Of a DNA stretch of 64,000 nt, positions 57,300-64,000 are shown piece after piece (the first letter of the stretch is position 1; the number at the start of each line of letters is the position of its first letter). The notes beneath the pieces were generated by a model, which saw only the letters and a list, made by a program, of their open reading frames with translations, was not told the DNA's origin and ran no database searches. Source of the DNA: Apoda limacodes. Lineage: Eukaryota > Arthropoda > Insecta > Lepidoptera > Limacodidae. The translations under genes were made by a program, and so were the position numbers. Location: the NCBI GenBank assembly GCA_946406115.1, contig OX291550.1:19258722-19322721 (forward strand). Reading direction: 5' to 3'.

Positions 57300-57690
57300 A
57301 TGTCCATTTGTCCGTTGCAAGCGTCCACAGGCTGCGACCCCCCAAAAATCTAATAAATTCTTTCTTGAAGAACCCCATACTAAATACTCCTCAGACAAAA
57401 CCTTGGCAGAGAGCTAAATCCACAACCCACGCGTTCGCGGGAGAAAGTTTCTCTGAAACCGCGCTGTACGCGACCATTTAGGTTTTAAAGTGTGATAATG
57501 AATTAGCTGCCAATGGCGATCGGTGCGCGATGGTAGAAAGTAGCCGTGGGCATCATTTCGAACAATTCCTCAGAACACATCCCACTGTACAAGCGGTAGA
57601 ACAAACGCAGAAGGTAAATTCTCTCCTCAGACTTAAGAGAATTAGGTGATAAAATTTTAAGCTTTTCGCCGTCGAGGCAGTTGCTCTAAT
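57300..57690 (-). pseudogene. LINE-A ORF2 C-terminus, reverse orientation
   Basis: Minus-strand blocks, top to bottom: LRLFYRLYSGMCSEELFEMM, PTATFYHRAP, WSRTARFQRNFLPRTRGLW and a FFKKEVIRF-like end. This is the same order as LINE-A at 27760-28110. Frameshifts and a stop inactivate it. The 62-codon plus-strand ORF here (57293-57481) is its shadow. Confidence 0.78.
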
Positions 57691-57699
57691 GTGATATAA

Positions 57700-58429
57700 A
57701 ATCCACAACCTTGTAGACGAGAAGTAGCACACATAGCAGCGGTATATTAAAACACAATAAATTACGCAAATTACGGTTCCTTAACTTTTTAGGTAATTCA
57801 TGAATGTTAGGGTCCGTAGCATTATCCTATTTTTATAATGCTTTCGCTTGTTGTGTTTATTTAACTCTCGGTCAAAAAACTTAAGGCTAGGTTATCTTGA
57901 GTGAAAAGTTTAGAGCTAATACCGTCACATAACTAGGACTTCTTGCATCTGGATTCTTACGGATCCATTAGAAAACGGCACCGGACAATGTCCTGATTAA
58001 ATCCGTCGCTCAAGCAAAGATTTGAATTTTCCATGCATCGACTACATAGCATCCGAAATCCTTAATAAACCTAAAAGCAACCGGACAATGGTCTTGTTTC
58101 AAAAGCTTTTGACAAATTTTTCACCAACGTCACTGAGTATTTTGTGGACGCCTGCGCGCGTGTATTTAAAAATAAAAATAACGGGTTCTGGAGAATGTTA
58201 TCGTTTAGTTTATTACTTCTACACACTACTGTTCACAAATTTCAAATAAAGATGTGGTTTCCATTTAAAACAAAAAACAACTACACAACGCTAGTGCTGG
58301 CGTTTTCGTTTTTTTTGGACCGGTGTGACTCCGGATGCTCTGGAGTCCTAGTTTTATGATGAGTAATTGCTAATCGCGGTTATATAACCTCCGTGAGCAA
58401 CAAGTAGACCGCCACAGATTTTTTCTAAA
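57700..58429. other. unassigned spacer
   Basis: Short overlapping ORFs (58022-58249, 58144-58359) carry no motif. Confidence 0.45.
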
Positions 58430-58590
58430 GTTTTAGGGTTTTTTGATTTCTATAGAAAATGTAAATATCAAAATATCTCCACACTAAATGTCATTTAAAT
58501 CGATTCAGCGATTTCAGGGTGAAGAGGTAATTGACAGACAGACATACAGAGTTACTGTCACATTTATAATATTATTATAGATGTTGTTTT
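58430..58590 (-). mobile_element. Helitron-like 5' part, reverse orientation
   Basis: AAATCGATTCAGCGATTTCA, GGTGAAGAGGTAATTGACAG, ACAGACATACAGAG and CACATTTATAATATTATTAT are the reversed 5' half of the 34871-35109 family. The 3' half is missing or unrecognisable. Confidence 0.6.
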
Positions 58591-59814
58591 GAGAAATAAT
58601 AACGTCTGTCCTAATCTATGTTTATAATAAAAATAGTGCTTATTGTGTTTTGGGCTTAGTTAGTTTCAAAATTTCCTTGTTTATTTTTTTTTATTTTTCA
58701 GGCATAAATACTTTATATTTTTACCAAAAAGGTTTTTCAAAATCACCTTAAATAAGGGTAACCTCGCCTTAAATAACTTGCTGAGAGCCGACATCTGTTG
58801 CAATAATAAATGAAAATTAAAATTAAATTAAATAATGAAAGAAAATTATTTTGTATTGCGTTATGTGCCGCGTAAGTTTCCGTCCTCATGACTGATGCAG
58901 GCCTTCCGTGTCTTGTGTCTTGAAGACTTGTTCGTGGATAACTGTTTCCAATAAAAAATAAAAAAATATAAATTCAAATTTCAAGTTTACTTCTAAAACT
59001 TTAGTAACAAGCGAATTAAGGACTATGTATAACTAAACTATAACTTTTAGAGTATTTGTAAAAGCTCAGAAAAAATTAAATAGTAAGATTGAATGTTAAG
59101 ATAGGCAGGTAGTTTATACTAGCACTGGCAAACGGATTTAAGGAAAAACAAGTTGCAAGTAAAACCTTCATGTGTCTACTACCTTTTTAGAAAATATAAC
59201 CATACATACAGAACATAGTATAAGAAATAATACGCAGACCTTAAACTACCTTGAGATTATTCTATTTCAGTCAGTAGTGTATGTTGTACCTATCTATACT
59301 AATATACTATATAGTACCTACTAATTACTTGAGCGTGCTCTAATACCGGAAATATGGCGTATGTAGTTACAGCCTAGGGTGATTTATGTTTAATTTATGC
59401 AAAACCAATTCTTATGCAGAGATGTATGTTATATAATAAAAATCGTTCGCATGAACTATAAATACATCAAAGAAAAATTGAGAAATTCAATTGTAACATT
59501 AGGGATCACAATAACAGCAAAAAAATCGATAAAGTGAAAAATTTTTGCAAATATTCATTGATGAAAAACACTTTCTTCGTTCTATACATTTTACTAGTTT
59601 TAAATAATGTAGGTATATTAACAAAAGAATAATTACTATTTCATAACTGGTAAACCGAGTGGCGCAGTGATTATATTGAGCTGCCATGTCTAAGGTTTCG
59701 AGTTCTATTCCTACTATACTTATATTTAAAAAAAAAAATCTTGACTCTGGCACAGACTTAGGTACAAGTATATTGCAAAGCTCATTCCCTATCACATTTG
59801 AGATCCGGTTGTAA
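58591..59814. other. unassigned spacer
   Basis: AT-rich. The 98-codon minus-strand ORF 59499-59795 shows no recognisable domain. Confidence 0.45.
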
Positions 59815-59840
59815 TTATGTATTATTATTATTATTATAAT
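59815..59840. repeat. (ATT)n microsatellite, left of the Dong-like LINE
   Basis: TATTATTATTATTATTATAA; its partner is the TAATAATAATTATTATTATT run at 60531-60556 on the other side of the LINE fragment. Confidence 0.75.
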
Positions 59841-59874
59841 AAATTTATATTTATAAATAGATTTCTGGTTGTTC

Positions 59875-60535
59875 TCATCTTGCTAACGGCGAGTATTTGC
59901 ATAGGCACAACCAAGTGGCCAGGATCATTCACCAGCAACTTGCGCTTCAGTATGGACTTGTCGAATCTGAGGTGCCGTACTATCAGTACACGCCAGTGCC
60001 AGATCTCGAAAATGGTCGTGCATTGCTCTACAGTGATCGCTCTATCAGCACGGACAGGACTATTGTTTGCAATAAGCCTGATATCGTGTTGGTCGACCGA
60101 TCCCAGCGCAAGGCGATGCTCGTCGATATCACAATACCACATGACGAGAACCTCGTGAAGGCGGAAAAGTAAAAGCTCAGCAAGTACCTTGATCTGGCTC
60201 ACGAGGTAACCGCCATGTGGGATGTTGATTCGACGATCATTGTCCCGATGGTCATTTCGGCGAACGGCTTGATAGCGAAGAGCCTCGACCAACATTTCAA
60301 GAAGCTGTCGCTGGAAAGTTGGCTCAAGGGTAGGATGCAGAAGGCAGTGATCTTGGACACGGCACGTACTGTCAGGAGGTTCCTTAGTCTACAGCCCTGA
60401 CCACCGGTAGTTTGGGCCTTGCCTCGCTGCCGGCGGCACTCTAGTTTTTAAGTTTTTTATAATATATGTTTGTTTTTTTTTTATAATATATTGTAAAAAA
60501 CTTTAAAATTAAGAATAAAAATGAATAAAAAGATA
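59875..60535 (+). pseudogene. Dong/R4-like LINE: restriction-like endonuclease end
   Basis: Nearly open frame from ~59880 to a stop at 60398-60400, with one in-frame stop (60170-60172). It begins in the zinc-finger/His region (LHRHNQVARIIHQQL). NKPDIVLVDRSQRKAMLVDI contains PD (Asp 60080-60082) and a second Asp (60125-60127) separated by 14 residues. This is the PD-X12-14-D motif of the restriction-like endonuclease that opens the target in R2/R4/Dong-type LINEs. The C-terminus MVISANGLIAKSLDQHF and MQKAVILDTARTVRRFLSLQ fits. A ~130-base 3' UTR leads to ATT/TAA repeats. Dong of Bombyx is known to insert in TAA repeats. 5'-truncated; relatively young for this window. Confidence 0.82.
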
Positions 60536-60556
60536 ATAATAATTATTATTATTATG

Positions 60557-61350
60557 TTTATCAATTTTATTTTTTTTCAAAAATAATATTATTTACTCTA
60601 GCTAATGCGGAATCCGTTTGCTGATATCTTAGAACAAGCTCATTTAAATTTCTCTTCGCTAGAAAAAGCTTAGTTAATTAGAGCAACTAAGATTATAATG
60701 TCTAGTGTTTGATTAAAGTTTCTAAAAATTTATCAAATATTTCTAAGCAGATATTCTATATAATATCGATAAAATTAACTTAACTACAAAAAATAATTAA
60801 AATAAATCTGATAACTAACAATAAATACAGATGTCTTGAACTATAAAAAAAGTTAAATTTAGCTAAGTTTCCACAGTGGTTATAACATTGCAAAAAAAAG
60901 CTTATACAATTATTGATCCCGTTAAAAAAAAATATTTTATATTTAAACATAACATTCATTGATATAATTGTTTTTTTTTTATATGACTAAAAATTTGATC
61001 AAAGTTCGATGAGGATTAAGAATTGTATGATTTTCACAAACAATTGACGTCATGGTCAACTTAAACCTGCCTGCACTTAAAAGTAAATGTAGGTATCAAT
61101 TCTCCTAAAATTAAATGACTCCACTCATGCTTTGGGGATGCGCATTAGAAGGGTAGATGTTATAGTTACTTCAGCTTCTTTAGTAATTTTAATATGCGAA
61201 AAATGGTATTTTTTGTCTATCTGTATGCCTAAGCGTGTCACGGGTCTCTAGCTCCTAAACGACATAAGTGAGAGACCTGAATATTGGACATATTGTGAAG
61301 AATGTTGACCTTAAACTAAATATCGAATAAAGAGAACAAATATATTTTAA
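60557..61350. other. unassigned AT-rich spacer
   Basis: No recognisable element. Confidence 0.5.
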
Positions 61351-61450
61351 CTAGCTTTTGCCCGCGGCTCTGCACGCACTAAATTTGGTTGCCAGCGTTG
61401 GATTTTTATGGCAACTACTAGACTACAGAGAAAAAGTATGCTGTAGCAAA
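61351..61450 (-). mobile_element. Helitron-like 3' end, reverse orientation
   Basis: CTAGCTTTTGCCCGCGGC, the reverse complement of GCCGCGGGCAAAAGCTAG, is the standard terminus of the family. Homology beyond ~100 bases is weak. Confidence 0.5.
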
Positions 61451-61669
61451 CTAGAGCTGCAACTATCGTAGAAATCGTTTTAACTACTTCCGTAACAGAA
61501 TCTTTCTGAAAAACGAAACCAGTTAGGAATTTGGAATTTCTGTACTTATATTATATACCATTGAGATAGATGTGTAACAATTAATAAATATGGTTAGTTA
61601 AACACTGTTTAGTGACATGATTTAAAAAGTAAAAGAGAAGAGAAAGACAAAGACACATTATACTAACAA

Positions 61670-61825
61670 CTTTAACCCACGTAACGGGGAACTCTCCTCC
61701 TGGCGGTGACTCACCTTCGGGATCGAGGCTCAGGCTATATGGGCTGTCAGAGTCTCGCTCCAAAAAGCCCGGTGAAGCAGTAATGGCTGCAACAGCCAAC
61801 TGCATAGTCAGTTCAGAAAAAAAAG
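61670..61825 (+). repeat. LINE 3' tail shared with 31.2 kb
   Basis: GAGTCTCGCTCCAAAAAGCC then GGTGAAGCAGTAATGGCTGC, AACAGCCAACTGCATAGTCA and an A run matches 31217-31285 almost base for base. The 75 bases before it (TCCTGGCGGTGACTCACC) have no counterpart there. The antisense ORF 61581-61841 is incidental. Confidence 0.6.
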
Positions 61826-61829
61826 AAGC

Positions 61830-62396
61830 ATTAAATACCAAAAGATTTTTATTGCATTTTTAAAAAATACTTCCATGAAAAAAACTTGGTTTCTTGGTTT
61901 TGTATTTTAAGAGTATATCAGTAATTAATTAAATTTATGTTATTTTATTACATATCCGTATAAAAAGGCCACATTAGAAACATTTCATAGCTTTAAGCTT
62001 GTGATACGTAAAAGGACGTACTGACGTAAAATGATTTTTTTTCAAACATTCTACAATATGCGACCATATTTTGCACAAGCTTCTATAATTAGTTTTTTTA
62101 CACGCCCTACTCATATAAAAATATCTATACATAATTATCACTTTGTATTTTTATATGTAGATATAAAGCTTGAAATGAGCTTTTAAGAAATAACTGACGA
62201 AGTGCAAGCACCACGATTGCAAAGTTTAATCACATAAAACTGAGCTACGCCTAAGTTTTACGGACGTTAAACTGATAAAGTTCTATAGCTTATGGCGGAG
62301 CGGCCAGTGTTCATTACTGAACTACTTAACTGCATTTTGGTTTTAAGACCAACAATATTAAAATTTTATTGATGACAATTGGATTGGACGACAAGG
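61830..62396. other. unassigned AT-rich spacer
   Basis: Nothing recognised. Confidence 0.5.
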
Positions 62397-62685
62397 TTGG
62401 TGGTGGCCTAGTAGTTTTGATATCTGCCTCGTGCTCTGAGGTGCTGAGGTTCGAACTCGGCTTGTACCAATGATTCTTTATCATAATTTTTCAAGTACAG
62501 AGTTTGAGTTCACCACTGGCTTTTTGATGGAGGAATTGCGAAAAATAAACAAATACAGCAAAAAGACGTAGTGGAAGTCAACAATCCGCACTGGGCCTGT
62601 GTGGTGGACTATGGCCCAAGTCCTCCTCACCCAATGTAGGCCGTATCCCTACCAGTAGGGATATATGAAGGGTGGTAACAACATG
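62397..62685 (+). repeat. SINE with RTE-like tail
   Basis: GGTGGTGGCCTAGTAG (A box, near 62402) and GAGGTTCGAACTCGG (B box, near 62446-62460) give a tRNA-like head. Then CACCACTGGCTTTTTGATGG, ATCCGCACTGGGCC, TGTAGGCCGTATCCC and ACCAGTAGGGATATATGAAG. Second copy of the 36902-37205 family, with better pol III boxes. Confidence 0.8.
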
Positions 62686-63035
62686 AGGATAGGATTGATT
62701 GTCTTTGTTGTTTAACTGGCAATTTATTTACTAAGAAGGACTTTACTCGGCAAATAATCCATTAATGTCATACTAAATGACTTTTAGTATTAAATGTCAA
62801 GTTTTTAAACGAAGGAAATTAGGCCAGTGTCCCAAAAGTAGGCACCTACGAAATTTGGCAACGAAACTACTTAAAGTTTTGCCTCCTGTCAGTTCCTCTA
62901 ATGGACTTTACAGTAATAGAATGCTATTCGTGGGTTACGCCTAGTCTGGATGTGATATAGTTTAATCTTTTAGTAGACATTATGTAATTTCTTCTTAAGG
63001 GCTAAACAGTCGCAGAATCAACGTTTTTAAAAATT
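62686..63035. other. unassigned spacer before the gag remnant
   Basis: Could contain further decayed 5' sequence of the BEL/Pao element, but no LTR or primer site was identified. Confidence 0.4.
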
Positions 63036-63039
63036 TGAT

Positions 63040-63880
63040 CAAAATTGTCTCTGAAATTTGACAGCCCAAGATTCTGGATATTTGCTGGGATCTTTGCCTT
63101 ACTATTTGCTGGGTTCAACCACTGGAGAGCCTTATGACATGATTCGACATTTGTCTCAGGACAATGCCGGTCATAAGACTGCGTGGGACTTATTATATTA
63201 TACGCTATGACAATATTAGGCAAATTGCTTATACTTATGCCAGCGCATTATTGCAGTTGCCTTACATTTCTCAGGTGGCGAACCTGCGGCGAGAGCTTCT
63301 TAATCCTATGTTGGTGGCAGTTAATGGACTTAAGGGATTAGGGCTTCAAGTAGATGAGGATTGGTCCTTTCTACTTGTCCATTTGGCCCTCTACCGTCTC
63401 ACACCGTAATTAAGGAGCCATTTTGAGTTTGTTTGTGGCGGTGAATAAGCCACCATTCTCCCTACCTTCTCCAATATGGATAACTTTCTTGAAGATCAGT
63501 GTCGGAGGGCTAAGAGCCTACCTTCTGTTTCCTCACCCGCTGCTCTCCTTTAGCCGCCTCCACGAAAAGCATCACAAACACTACGGCAACTGCCCCAAAG
63601 GGCCCCTGCACCCCGCGCTCCAATCTCGAGGGTTATTGGTACAGCGGCCAGGCAAAACCATCACAGCAAACCTGCTTCTATTGTCGTGGGCCGAACCACC
63701 TTTTGGCTCATCGGTCCACGAGCGTAAGCAAAGGGTAATTTCTAAGCACCGCTGTATGGTGTGTTCGGAGTTGAAGTATATGATGCCTGATTGTGGTGCA
63801 CCTGGAAGAGCCGACTATAGGGATCGTCACCACCGGTTATTGTGCAGATTAACCAAGGGTCAAGAATTTCAAAGTTAAGT
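63040..63880 (+). pseudogene. BEL/Pao retrotransposon gag remnant
   Basis: Plus-strand blocks: STTGEPYDMIRHLSQDNAGH then KTAWDLLYYTL (near 63106-63210), frame change, YASALLQLPYISQVANLRRE (near 63230-63300), LLVHLALYRLTP-stop-LRSHFEFVCGG (near 63370-63443) and FSNMDNFLEDQCRRA (near 63465-63510). These follow the Pao-type gag (DUF1759-like) order. After another frameshift, CFYCRGPNHLLAHR (63673-63714) is a zinc knuckle whose last Cys is replaced, and a HHRLLC block (near 63832-63849) precedes the end. Stops at 63406-63408 and 63448-63450. Protease and RT would lie to the right of, or have been lost before, the window edge. Confidence 0.72.
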
Positions 63881-64000
63881 TTTCAAAGTGATTCTAACAT
63901 TGTAAACTGAATGCTTGAAAAATAAATTATCCTGTTAAAAACTACTTTATTTTAAACACAATGTTTAACCTCTAATTTGATGAAGTTTGAGAATTGAATT

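Noticed and set aside
59834..60295. 153-codon minus-strand open frame
   Set aside because: It is antisense to the Dong-like endonuclease frame, which carries real motifs; the open minus frame follows from that codon usage.

Overview
The window looks like intergenic DNA from a moth or butterfly (Lepidoptera). It is clearly AT-rich, no host gene is visible on either strand, and almost everything recognisable is a decayed transposable element (TE). The lepidopteran assignment is an inference from remembered repeat families: tRNA-headed SINEs, the LINE tail reading ACCATCAGGCGG...TTGCCACCTTAGTGG, Helitron-like repeats starting TCCATRCTAATATTATAAAT, cecropia-type mariner and a Dong-like LINE beside ATT/TAA repeats. 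No species can be named. No database search was possible, so family names rest on motifs.

Layout. 1-3.6 kb: end of an errantivirus-like Ty3/gypsy element (RNase H, integrase, envelope remnant) running off the left edge. 3.6-10.3 kb: SINE pieces, a ~0.95 kb terminal-inverted-repeat element with a 102-bp palindrome inside it, LINE ends and a hAT-type MITE. 10.6-13.3 kb: four RTE-like LINE C-terminal scraps in mixed orientation. 14.5-15.6 kb: LINE reverse transcriptase on the minus strand. 17.6-22.1 kb: one old jockey/CR1-like LINE ('LINE-B') split by two insertions. 22.4-35.1 kb: Helitron-like repeats, two copies of an unclassified repeat, a pogo remnant, a 0.95 kb LINE fragment ('LINE-A') and SINEs. 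35.1-42.2 kb: mostly featureless apart from one SINE and one GGTTCCG repeat. 42.9-44.2 kb: a nearly full-length dead mariner. 44.5-48.2 kb: a nested MITE/foldback and a GTF2IRD2-like hAT transposase pseudogene. 48.3-56.3 kb: GGTTCCG repeats, a degenerate tandem array, a second mariner scrap, an internally deleted IS630/Tc1-type element and small MITEs. 57.3-64 kb: LINE-A again, the Dong-like LINE end, SINE and a BEL/Pao gag remnant at the right edge.

No genes work together here. The elements are independent insertions, nearly all broken by stops, frameshifts or truncation. What can be read is history: who landed in whom (LINE-B split by two insertions; a palindrome inside a MITE; a LINE tail inside a Helitron-like copy; a GGTTCCG repeat inside a tandem array). 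I saw no CRISPR array, no true tRNA or rRNA gene, and nothing I would call a new functional system. The best candidates for novelty are non-coding repeat families: the CAACAAACTTTT MITE, the 44.5 kb foldback, the 4.1-5.1 kb TIR element and the 19.6/25.5 kb repeat pair.
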